From positions 1 to 8,573 of the forward strand of contig DATEZO010000096.1 in the NCBI GenBank assembly GCA_035255485.1: a stretch of 8,573 nucleotides of DNA, written 5' to 3'. This DNA is from DATEZO01 sp035255485. Lineage in GTDB: Bacteria; Pseudomonadota; Gammaproteobacteria; Burkholderiales; Burkholderiaceae_D. A model generated the notes under the pieces. That model ran no database searches, was not told the DNA's origin, and was given only the letters and a program-made list of their open reading frames with translations. Shown here piece after piece: positions 1-6,508 of this stretch; position 1 is the first letter of the stretch; each line of letters begins with the position of its first letter. A program made the translations under genes and the position numbers.

Positions 1-341
1 AGGCGATCGCTTCCCGACACCTGCTTGGCTGACGCCAGTTCAACCACAATCGCTGCAAGGCTGAGGACTGCTCCCAGCGACATAACGACCAGCACAAAGA
101 CGGCGTTGTTATCTTCCTGTTTGGCCAAACGATGCATACGATTCTCATCACTTTGGGCGATCAGCCAGCAGATCAGCACGAGGTAGGCCCAGACCGCCAC
201 GTTCCAGCCCACCAGCATGCGTACGACCGTATTCCATGTTCCCGGTGCGACGAAACTGGCGAGGGCGCCAGCCAGGAGCGAACTCATCAGCCGAGGGTGG
301 GAGCGCAGGAGCATCAGGCGACGGTGCATGTCGATTCTCAT
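1..341 (-). CDS. DUF1345 family integral membrane protein (partial, C-terminus beyond left edge)
   Basis: Reading the minus strand from an ATG at 339-341 gives an open frame of 113 codons that runs off the window at base 1, so the C-terminal part is missing. The visible protein begins MRIDMHRRLMLLRSHPRL. It is followed by a hydrophobic stretch (about residues 19-35), a second segment containing the pattern MLVGWNVAVWAYLVLICWL (about 46-64), a charged cytoplasmic-type stretch (SDENRMHRLAKQED) and a third hydrophobic segment starting near residue 83. This layout, the GWN.A.W motif and the basic loop match my recollection of DUF1345 membrane proteins, which are usually a little over 200 residues and have no established function. 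A second in-frame ATG lies four codons downstream and neither start has a good Shine-Dalgarno sequence, so the exact start is uncertain. The gene is divergent from the small membrane protein at 428-796. Confidence 0.75.
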   Translation of the reverse strand, partial: MRIDMHRRLMLLRSHPRLMSSLLAGALASFVAPGTWNTVVRMLVGWNVAVWAYLVLICWLIAQSDENRMHRLAKQEDNNAVFVLVVMSLGAVLSLAAIVVELASAKQVSGSDR

Positions 342-355
342 GAGAGGTCACTAGC

Positions 356-384
356 TTGATAGTGTAGCAAGCACACGGCAGAAT
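356..384 (+). promoter_or_regulatory. Putative sigma70 promoter for the small membrane protein gene
   Basis: A TTGATA hexamer at 356-361 (five of six matches to TTGACA) is separated by exactly 17 bases from CAGAAT at 379-384 (four of six matches to TATAAT). The predicted transcription start near 391 lies about 37 bases upstream of the favoured ATG at 428. Spacing and position are right, but the -10 hexamer is mediocre and the match is by eye only. Confidence 0.35.
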
Positions 385-385
385 A

Positions 386-400
386 GCCGGCTTTACCGGC
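386..400 (+). repeat. Small perfect inverted repeat in the leader of the small membrane protein gene
   Basis: GCCGG at 386-390 and CCGGC at 396-400 form a perfect five-pair GC-only stem around the loop CTTTA. It sits just downstream of the -10 candidate, so it would fall at the very 5' end of the transcript or act as a DNA site at the promoter. There is no T tract, so it is not a terminator. It could be a regulator half-site pair or chance. Confidence 0.3.
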
Positions 401-427
401 GTCATGCTTCACACTAGCGACCATATT

Positions 428-796
428 ATGCAGAAGAGCTATTTCCTCGAATTCGAATTTCTTGCGCTGGTAGCGTTCTCGTTCGTGTTGCCGATGGCCG
501 TACTGATCTGGCTATCGTTGAAACGAACGATTGCACGTGCGACGGTACTGCTTTTCGGTATGCTGCTTATCGTGTTGTCTGGCGTCGATTTTGTTCTGTT
601 GCGCGAGCTGGAGGCATCGGCTACACGCACGCGCGCTGCAATGAGCGACCCAGTGCTAGGTTCCGCGCTCTCAGTTGCGCTATACCTGCTTCCGGTCGTC
701 TTTGCCGGAATCGGCGCGAATGTCGTGTCGCATGTACTGATCGAACACTTGACGAAAGCGGAAAAGAAATTCGACCAGGAGCACCACCGCTCCTGA
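428..796 (+). CDS. Uncharacterised small inner-membrane protein with three predicted helices
   Basis: I do not know a function for this gene. From the ATG at 428 it encodes 122 residues. The start MQKSYFLEFEF leads into hydrophobic segments at about residues 11-30, 38-58 and 82-105. A basic loop (KRTIAR) lies between the first two, a more polar loop rich in Arg, Ala and Ser follows the second, and the charged tail is KAEKKFDQEHHRS. The third segment carries the Gly-rich pattern FAGIGANVVSH. An in-frame ATG at 404 would add eight residues, MLHTSDHI, which are not hydrophobic. Neither start has a clear Shine-Dalgarno sequence, and I prefer 428 because the membrane segment follows at the usual distance. 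Hydrophobic periodicity, a plausible promoter and GC-rich third positions support a real gene over the antisense frame at the same place. It converges on the sensor kinase gene, 48 bases away. Confidence 0.7.
   Translation: MQKSYFLEFEFLALVAFSFVLPMAVLIWLSLKRTIARATVLLFGMLLIVLSGVDFVLLRELEASATRTRAAMSDPVLGSALSVALYLLPVVFAGIGANVVSHVLIEHLTKAEKKFDQEHHRS
776..795. repeat. Hairpin-forming inverted repeat overlapping the stop codon of the small membrane protein gene
   Basis: CAGGAGC at 776-782 and GCTCCTG at 789-795 form a perfect seven-pair stem around a six-base loop ACCACC, ending inside the TGA stop at 794-796. It lies at the meeting point of two convergent genes, where a bidirectional terminator would be useful. 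There is no T tract on either strand, so an ordinary intrinsic terminator is not supported. A role in 3'-end stability is possible. Confidence 0.3.
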
Positions 797-844
797 GGCT
801 TCGGACCCGCAGTGTGGCTGTCTGATGTCACACAAGGCTGGGAT

Positions 845-2206
845 TCATTCAATGGTGGGCGGAAACTCAACATCAAAAATCGTTCCCCCTCCATTTTTGG
901 GCTGTCTAAGAAAAATTTCCGCGCCATGATCCTTGGCAATATCATGAACGATAGCGAGCCCCAGTCCATTTCCAGCCTGCGTATCGTCAAGCCTGAAAAA
1001 ACGGTTAAATATTTTTTCTCGGTGTTGTGCCGGTATACCTGGCCCACTATCTTCCACAACGAAGTGGCCTCCCGCTGCGCTTGGAAAACAGCGTACAGTG
1101 ACTTCGCCCTTTAGAGGCGAATAACGAATCGCGTTATCGATCAGGTTGTCGATCAAGTCTCGAAGCAGGAATTTGTCACCCATTACTTTCGTTGGGAGCA
1201 AGTCAAAACCAAGATCGATGCCTTTCTTGTCAGCTTCTTGGACAAAGTGTTGTATGGACTCTTCCACTAACTTGTCCAGCTCCACGATGTTCAGCCGGTT
1301 CATTTCAAACTGACTGGGCTCCGCCCGTGCCAGTGCAAGAAGCTGATTTGACTGGCGGATCATCCGGTCGACGGATGACTGCATTAAGGCGGCAGATCGG
1401 GCTGTCTCCGGTTCTTCGGCATGTTTTTGCTGCAGCCATTCGAGCTGGGTTTTCAAGCCGGCTAGTGGCGTACGCAACTGATGTGCCACGTTTGCCAAAA
1501 AATCCTGCTGCGCCGTCGAACTCGTCTGTGCGCGTACGAGTAACTTATTGATGGCATTGACGAACGGCCGCAACTCAACGGGAGCGTCCTGTTCCGGAAG
1601 GGCCGACAGATCGTCATCGCGTCGCTGGATGAGTTTTCCCCGCATGATGTGGAGCGGCCATAGTCCCTTCGTTACGGCGATCCAGATCAATGCGACGGAA
1701 ACCGCCACCAACAAGCCTTCCAGCAGTAGCAAGACGCCGATAATTTCAGAGCGAATGACGTTTCGTTTCCGAAGCGTTTCTGCAGCACCGATGACCACCT
1801 GATCAGATCCGATTTCCGTCTTGAGGGTAATAATTCGAACGGCTTCGCCGCGCATCCGCCCATCGCATGCCATCGGTTCATTGAACGTCGAAGGCAGGCA
1901 GTGTAGAGGAAAGTCCTTATCTCCCAGGATGGTTTTTCCAGCAAGATCGCGCGCCATCAGATAGATCGCGTCAAAGTGGTCGACGCGCAAAACTTCTTCC
2001 GCCTGATTGGACAGTTCCGTTTCGATTCGCCCGTCAACCATGCGCAAATGTGGAATGAGCGCCCACGCGGCATCGGCCAGACTTTGGTCGAAGGCGATTT
2101 GTGCTGGTATCCAGGCAAGCCAATAGGTCAGCGCTGCCCCGCCCAGATTGAGGACAAGGAGCGGCGCAATCAGCCACTTGAGGAGGCTTATCCGTATACT
2201 GGTCAC
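845..2206 (-). CDS. Sensor histidine kinase (TctE/QseC-type, 2CSK_N-like N-terminus) of the efflux operon
   Basis: This is a 453-residue membrane sensor kinase that should autophosphorylate on a histidine and pass phosphate to the response regulator encoded just upstream. It has a first membrane helix at about 11-31, a periplasmic domain at about 32-154, a second helix at about 155-178 and a short linker. The H-box is at about 236-250 with H242 in NVAHQLRTPLAGL. The N-box is at 353-363 (DNLIDNAIRYS). The G1 box DSGPGIP is at 386-392, the F-box at about 399-407 and the G2 box GNGLGLAIV at 412-420. All catalytic boxes look intact. The start is a GTG at 2204-2206 that overlaps the regulator's TGA stop by four bases (GTGA), implying translational coupling. 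The periplasmic domain has two cysteines, C103 and C114, and several His/Asp residues (H53, D58, H77, H102), so it could sense metal or redox state, but the signal is inferred from context. Confidence 0.93.
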   Translation of the reverse strand: MTSIRISLLKWLIAPLLVLNLGGAALTYWLAWIPAQIAFDQSLADAAWALIPHLRMVDGRIETELSNQAEEVLRVDHFDAIYLMARDLAGKTILGDKDFPLHCLPSTFNEPMACDGRMRGEAVRIITLKTEIGSDQVVIGAAETLRKRNVIRSEIIGVLLLLEGLLVAVSVALIWIAVTKGLWPLHIMRGKLIQRRDDDLSALPEQDAPVELRPFVNAINKLLVRAQTSSTAQQDFLANVAHQLRTPLAGLKTQLEWLQQKHAEEPETARSAALMQSSVDRMIRQSNQLLALARAEPSQFEMNRLNIVELDKLVEESIQHFVQEADKKGIDLGFDLLPTKVMGDKFLLRDLIDNLIDNAIRYSPLKGEVTVRCFPSAAGGHFVVEDSGPGIPAQHREKIFNRFFRLDDTQAGNGLGLAIVHDIAKDHGAEIFLRQPKNGGGTIFDVEFPPTIE

Positions 2207-2874
2207 GACGAAATCGCTTTTTCCAGCATGTAGCCAAAGCCGCGAATCGTTCGGATTGCAACGCCGGCGTCGGCAATTTTCAGGCGAATGCGCGAAACAT
2301 ACACCTCCACCGCATTGAGCGTCATTTCCTCACCCCATGGGAGAATCGCATCAATGATTTGCTGCTTTGACACTACGCGCGATGCTTGCTGCATCAGGAA
2401 TTCGAGCACGGCCCATTCGCGTGCAGAAAGTTCTATTGGTTGCCCATTGACCGAGGCGCGTTTGGTGAAGGCATCCAGTGAAAGACCACCGATTTGCAGC
2501 TCGGTTGATTTAGGACTGCTGCGTCGGACAAGCGCCTTGATACGGGCCACCAGTTCCGGAGTGGCGAACGGCTTGACCAAGTAATCGTCGGCCCCCAGCT
2601 CCAGACCGTGCACGCGATCTTGAATTGCGTCCCGCGCTGTCAACAATAGGACAGGAACACGATTGCCGCGCGCCCGTAGCCGCCGCACCACTTCAAATCC
2701 GTCTATGCCGGGAATCCCGATGTCTAAAACAACGACTGCGATTTGCGCATGTTGCAATATCCAATCCGCTTCGGTACCCGTGTGCACAACGTCGATAACC
2801 ATGCCATGTCCTTGAAGGACGCGCTGGATGCCGTCTGCGAGAACGGCGTCATCTTCGACTAGCAGGACGTGCAT
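2203..2874 (-). CDS. OmpR/PhoB-family response regulator
   Basis: This 223-residue regulator has an N-terminal receiver domain (about 1-116) and a C-terminal winged-helix DNA-binding domain (about 125-219). The receiver shows the acidic pair D8/D9, the phospho-acceptor D51 in VVVLDIGIPG, T79 in LLLTARD and K101 in DYLVKPF, so phosphorylation competence is expected. The DNA-binding half has the family pattern LSAREWAVLEFL, the recognition-helix region NAVEVYVSRIRLKI and the closing wing IRTIRGFGYML. It most resembles the QseB/PmrA/TctD branch. The start MHVLLVEDD is standard for the family, although no strong ribosome binding site precedes it. It lies 18 bases downstream of the DUF2846-type gene and overlaps the kinase by four bases. 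It probably activates the efflux operon and itself. Its target site is not visible because the operon promoter is outside the window. Confidence 0.94.
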   Translation of the reverse strand: MHVLLVEDDAVLADGIQRVLQGHGMVIDVVHTGTEADWILQHAQIAVVVLDIGIPGIDGFEVVRRLRARGNRVPVLLLTARDAIQDRVHGLELGADDYLVKPFATPELVARIKALVRRSSPKSTELQIGGLSLDAFTKRASVNGQPIELSAREWAVLEFLMQQASRVVSKQQIIDAILPWGEEMTLNAVEVYVSRIRLKIADAGVAIRTIRGFGYMLEKAISS

Positions 2875-2892
2875 GCTTGATTACCGATCGAT

Positions 2893-3423
2893 TTAAGTTT
2901 CAGTGCTTCGTTTTACGAGATTTAAACCCGCAATAGCAGCTTTTGCCAACTGCTCGTCAATGGGCTTCAGGGACGATGTCATCGTAAAAAAAAGGAGAGA
3001 AAAGGTATTTTCAACAAAAGTGTTTTTCCCTGGCTCAAGGTTCAACTCAAGTTCAGCTTCATGATCCCAGGACGTCGTTAGATGATGCACGCCGGGAGCC
3101 GCCTCGATGACGGTATAAGTCATTGGCGCGAGAGTGGCAATGGACGCGCCATCGAAAATAATCGTCGATTTTGTCTTCGCCGCCATTGTGCCTCGGCGGA
3201 AAATGTAAATTTTTGCCATGTTGGAGGCCGGCGCCTGAAATAATTTTGCCATAGCGTCTTCTTCGACAATGGCAAGCGGAACGGTGACGCATACACGAAG
3301 CCGTCCAAGGCGAGAGCAGGACACCAGCTCGTCAGCCGAATGTGCTTCTTGAGAGGGTAGGCTCAATAGACTGAACGCAAGGCCGCCGATTCGGCGGAGT
3401 ATGTCACGACGTTCGGCTCTCAT
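2893..3423 (-). CDS. Small exported DUF2846-type protein embedded in the metal-efflux operon
   Basis: From the ATG at 3421-3423 this gene encodes 176 residues. The N-terminus MRAERRDILRR is followed by a short hydrophobic run (about 12-23) and a small-residue region (EAHSADE, 27-32) that could be a cleavage site. This indicates an exported protein, and ERRDILR at 4-10 resembles a twin-arginine motif. The body has the DUF2846 pattern as I recall it: KIYIFRRG at 71-78, a beta segment STIIFDGASIATL, then TYTVIEAAPGVHHLTTSW at 102-119 and an ELELNLEPGKNTFVENTF segment near 124-141. Function is unknown for this family. Two cysteines (C36, C45) sit just after the signal, with no lipobox directly behind the hydrophobic run. 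The start overlaps the end of czcA by 20 bases. A longer frame reaches 3510, but the extra 29 residues overlap czcA more deeply and would bury the signal peptide. No good Shine-Dalgarno is seen, so coupled translation is likely. Confidence 0.75.
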   Translation of the reverse strand: MRAERRDILRRIGGLAFSLLSLPSQEAHSADELVSCSRLGRLRVCVTVPLAIVEEDAMAKLFQAPASNMAKIYIFRRGTMAAKTKSTIIFDGASIATLAPMTYTVIEAAPGVHHLTTSWDHEAELELNLEPGKNTFVENTFSLLFFTMTSSLKPIDEQLAKAAIAGLNLVKRSTET

Positions 3424-6400
3424 TTTCGTTTTCGTTGGATGCAAAGTATGGATATGCCAGAGGCAATAGGAGAAGCGTGAAGATCGTCGCCGACACGATG
3501 CCCCCAACAATCACGACGGCAAATGGTCGCTGCGTTTCGGAACCGATCCCGTGCGACAGGGCGGCGGGAAGTAGCCCTAGCCCGGCCATTAACGCAGTCA
3601 TGATGATGGGCCGTAGTCGCGCCACCGCGCCCTCAATCGCACTGACCGCCGCCGAAGCCTCCGTGCGTGCGATCTCCAGTATTTGCTCAACCATGATCAC
3701 CCCGTTTTGCACGGAAATGCCTGCGACGGCGATAAAGCCGACCGCCGCCGAAACCGAAAAATGCAGTCCGGCCAGTGCCAGCCCGGCAATACCGCCGATT
3801 AGAGAAAAGGGCACGATGAGAAGTACCAGCGACGCCTTGCGCACCGAACGGAATGCCCAGAACAGCAACGAGAAAATCAAGAGAGCGGTGATCGGCACGA
3901 TGACAGCCAGTCGCTTGACAGCACGCTGCTGGTTTTCAAACTGGCCGCCCCAGGTGATTTGGTAGCCTGCCGGAAGGCTCACCTGTTCCCTGACCTTTTG
4001 CTGTGCCTCGGCGACAAAACTTCCCTGGTCGCGCCCCAATAGATTGGCCTTTACCGACGCGTTGCGCCCGCCCGCTTCGCGGCTAATGCGCGCGGCGCCT
4101 TGCCGCACTTCGATTTTCGCGATGTCGCCGAGGCTGATCGTGCCTGCCCCGGCCGGCAGGTTAACCTGGATGTTCGAGATGTCGTCAATCGAATCCCGGT
4201 AGCGTTCGCTTAGGCGGATCGTGATGTCGAAACGCTTGTCTCCCTCGTAGTAGGTGTTCACGGCCGTGCCGGCAAGCGCAGTCTGGATTGCGGCATTTGC
4301 ATCGGAGACGTTGATGCCGAGGCGAGCGATTTTGTCGCGATCGATGGCGATGTCCAGCTCGCTTTGCCCGTCGATCCGCACGGCCGCCACATCGCTGGCG
4401 CCGGAAATACTGTTGAGGATGGTGGCGATCTGTTCGCTTTTTTGCGTCAGGATTTGCAGGTCGGGGCCGAATATCTTGACCGCGATCTCGCCTTTCACGC
4501 CAGACAGAGCTTCTTCGACATTGTCCTCGATGACTTGGGAGAAATTAGTCGGCACGCCAGGGATGGCCCGAATTTTTCGGGATATGTCGGCGATGAGCGC
4601 TTCCTTGTCGGAAAAGCGCCATTTTTCGCGCGGCGCGAGGTCGGCCAGAACTTCCATGTTGTTGGGGCCTTTCGGGTCCGTGCCGTCGTCCGGGCGCCCG
4701 ACGTGCGAGATGACGTCGCCGACCTCCTGGTAGCTGCGCAGAATGGCCCGGACCTGCCGCTCGATGTTCTTGGTCGTCTCCAGTGAACTGGATGGGGGCA
4801 GGGTAATGGTGAGCCAGATGTTTCCTTCATCTAGTTTTGGCAGAAATTCACTGCCGAGCAGCGGCGCGAGTGAAAGCGTCACCGCCAGAATACCGCCGGA
4901 GACTGTCATCACGATAAAGCGCTTACCGGAGGCGTAATGCAGCAATTTACGGTAACGCTGCTGCAGGCCGTGCATCCAGACGATATGCTTTTCTTCCAGC
5001 GTATGCCGTTTCATGGTTAACGCCAGCAGGGTAGGGACAAAGGTCATGGTTAAAATGACCGCGCCCAGCATGGCGAAACTGAGTGTGAGCGCTACCGGCG
5101 AGAAGATTTTTCCCTCGACGCGCTGAAACGTAAAGATCGGGATAAAGGCCAGAATGATGATGGCTTTTGCAAACAAGATCGGATGGCCCAGTTCGACCAC
5201 GGTTTGTTTGAGCGTCGCCATGCGCCATCCCATTTCGGATGACGCCATCGACGCATTAAACTGCTTGACGGCCAGCCGGACCATGAGCGCCTCGACCAGC
5301 ACGACCGCACCGTCGATGATGATGCCAAAATCGACAGCGCCCAGGGAAATCAGGTTTGCCGGGATGCCCTTGAGATTGAGCATGATGAAGGCAAACAGCA
5401 GTGAAAAGGGAATCACCGTCGCGACGATGAGTGCCGCGCGCCAGTTCTGCAAGAACAGAACCAGGATTGCAATCACCAGGCCGGCACCGACCAGCAGATT
5501 TTCACCGACGGTGCGCACCGTATGCTTGATCAGTTTGGTGCGATCGTAGATTGTGCGGATTCGGACACCGTTCGGGAGCTTGGCGTTGACTTCGTCAATG
5601 CGCTTTTTCAAGTCGTCGATGACCTTGGTGGCGTTGCCACCCTTCGCCATCTGGACAATGCCCTCCACGACACTGTCTCCATTATTGAAGGCGACGATGC
5701 CGGAACGCGGCCGGGCTCCGATTTTGACTTGAGCAACGTCAGATACGAGCACAGTCTTGCCGGCCTTGGCGGTAATGACTACCCGACCGATATCCTCAAG
5801 CTGGCGAAAGATGCCCATGCCGCGAATAACCAGTGCCTCGTCACCACGGCGCACGATGCCGCCCCCGACATTGGTGCTGTTGTTGGACAGGGCCTGGCTG
5901 ACCTGGTCGATCGTAATGCCATAGCGCTTGAGCGCATAAGGATCGATCTGGACCTGGTATTCCTTGACGGTGCCGCCGAAACTCACCACGTCGGCCACCC
6001 CTGGAACGATGCGCAGGTTGGGACGGATCACCCAGTCCTGCAGCGAACGGATCTCATTTGCCGACATGCCGGCGGGCGCCTCGACAATGTAGCGATAAAT
6101 CTCGCCGACCGCCGTTGTCAGTGGTGCGAGGCCAGGCTGGATACCCGTTGGCAAAGTCACGTTCTGCAGCTTTTCCAATACCTGTTGCCGCGCAAAATAA
6201 TCGTCTGTGCCATCTTCGAAGGTCAGGGTTACCACCGACAGGCCAGTGATTGTCACCGAACGCAATTGCGTCTGGTGCGGCACCCCGCTCATCTCCCGTT
6301 CAATCGGGAGCGTTACCGTCCGCTCCACTTCCTCCGGCGCCTGCCCCGGATACTGTGTGACGATTTGCACTTGCACGTCCTGTACGTCGGGGAAGGCTTC

Positions 6401-6508
6401 GATCGGCAGATCGGCAAGGGCGCGGTAGCCGAACACGCCCAGCGCTGCGACCAGTACCAGGACAAAGACGCGTTGAGTGAGGACAAAATCGATTAACTTA
6501 TTGAGCAT
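3404..6508 (-). CDS. czcA: Heavy-metal efflux RND inner-membrane pump, CzcA/CusA family
   Basis: This 1034-residue protein is the proton-driven pump of a tripartite metal exporter, of normal length for the HME-RND family. It has the N-terminal helix (about 13-28), a large periplasmic porter domain (about 30-335), a membrane bundle (about 336-500), a second porter domain (about 550-860) and the last bundle (about 866-1022). TM4 carries DFGIIIDGAVVLVE with D393, D399 and E406, the spacing of the proton-relay D402/D408/E415 of Cupriavidus CzcA. The patterns GRPDDGTDPKGPNN (604-617) and GEIAVKIFGPDL (673-684) are also family-typical. Aligned by eye from memory, the three Cu-binding methionines of CusA fall on T567, N617 and E666. 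A divalent cation such as Zn, Co, Cd or Ni is therefore likelier than Cu or Ag. The ATG at 6506-6508 gives the usual start MLNKLIDFVL and overlaps czcB by 11 bases. The frame extends to 6562, but those 18 extra residues lie inside czcB. Confidence 0.95.
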   Translation of the reverse strand: MLNKLIDFVLTQRVFVLVLVAALGVFGYRALADLPIEAFPDVQDVQVQIVTQYPGQAPEEVERTVTLPIEREMSGVPHQTQLRSVTITGLSVVTLTFEDGTDDYFARQQVLEKLQNVTLPTGIQPGLAPLTTAVGEIYRYIVEAPAGMSANEIRSLQDWVIRPNLRIVPGVADVVSFGGTVKEYQVQIDPYALKRYGITIDQVSQALSNNSTNVGGGIVRRGDEALVIRGMGIFRQLEDIGRVVITAKAGKTVLVSDVAQVKIGARPRSGIVAFNNGDSVVEGIVQMAKGGNATKVIDDLKKRIDEVNAKLPNGVRIRTIYDRTKLIKHTVRTVGENLLVGAGLVIAILVLFLQNWRAALIVATVIPFSLLFAFIMLNLKGIPANLISLGAVDFGIIIDGAVVLVEALMVRLAVKQFNASMASSEMGWRMATLKQTVVELGHPILFAKAIIILAFIPIFTFQRVEGKIFSPVALTLSFAMLGAVILTMTFVPTLLALTMKRHTLEEKHIVWMHGLQQRYRKLLHYASGKRFIVMTVSGGILAVTLSLAPLLGSEFLPKLDEGNIWLTITLPPSSSLETTKNIERQVRAILRSYQEVGDVISHVGRPDDGTDPKGPNNMEVLADLAPREKWRFSDKEALIADISRKIRAIPGVPTNFSQVIEDNVEEALSGVKGEIAVKIFGPDLQILTQKSEQIATILNSISGASDVAAVRIDGQSELDIAIDRDKIARLGINVSDANAAIQTALAGTAVNTYYEGDKRFDITIRLSERYRDSIDDISNIQVNLPAGAGTISLGDIAKIEVRQGAARISREAGGRNASVKANLLGRDQGSFVAEAQQKVREQVSLPAGYQITWGGQFENQQRAVKRLAVIVPITALLIFSLLFWAFRSVRKASLVLLIVPFSLIGGIAGLALAGLHFSVSAAVGFIAVAGISVQNGVIMVEQILEIARTEASAAVSAIEGAVARLRPIIMTALMAGLGLLPAALSHGIGSETQRPFAVVIVGGIVSATIFTLLLLPLAYPYFASNENENESRTS

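Larger units (their letters stand above)
342..427. other. Divergent intergenic spacer between two membrane-protein genes
   Basis: This 86-base spacer separates the minus-strand DUF1345 gene from the plus-strand small membrane protein and must hold the promoters of both. A plus-strand promoter candidate lies at 356-384. On the minus strand an extended -10-like element (TGC followed by TACACT, plus-strand positions 361-366) lies about 20 bases upstream of the DUF1345 start and overlaps the plus-strand candidate. If both are real, the two genes would compete for polymerase. The minus-strand element has no convincing -35 partner. Confidence 0.4.

Noticed and set aside
148..405. Minus-strand open frame of 85 codons overlapping the DUF1345 gene
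   Set aside because: It is in a different frame from the DUF1345 protein, is Pro/Arg-rich and has no membrane pattern. The DUF1345 frame explains this stretch better.
812..833. Possible terminator hairpin GTGTG...CACAC between the convergent genes
   Set aside because: It has only five pairs, a 12-base loop and no T tract, so it is too weak to call.
439..1059. Minus-strand open frame of 206 codons spanning the small membrane gene and the end of the kinase gene
   Set aside because: It overlaps two better-supported genes in other frames, has no coherent hydrophobic or domain pattern, and is rich in Ser, Thr and Arg like a shadow frame.
3424..3510. Longer N-terminus for the DUF2846-type protein
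   Set aside because: The extra 29 residues would lie deep in the pump coding sequence and would bury the evident signal peptide.
3435..3965. Plus-strand open frame of 176 codons inside the pump gene
   Set aside because: It is antisense to the well-conserved last membrane bundle of the pump, and its Ala/Thr/Arg/Ser-rich translation is typical of a shadow.
5522..6496. Long plus-strand open frame of 324 codons antisense to the pump gene
   Set aside because: It lies entirely within the czcA-like gene, its translation has no recognisable domain, and its composition is rich in His, Asp and Arg as expected of the complement of a GC-rich gene.
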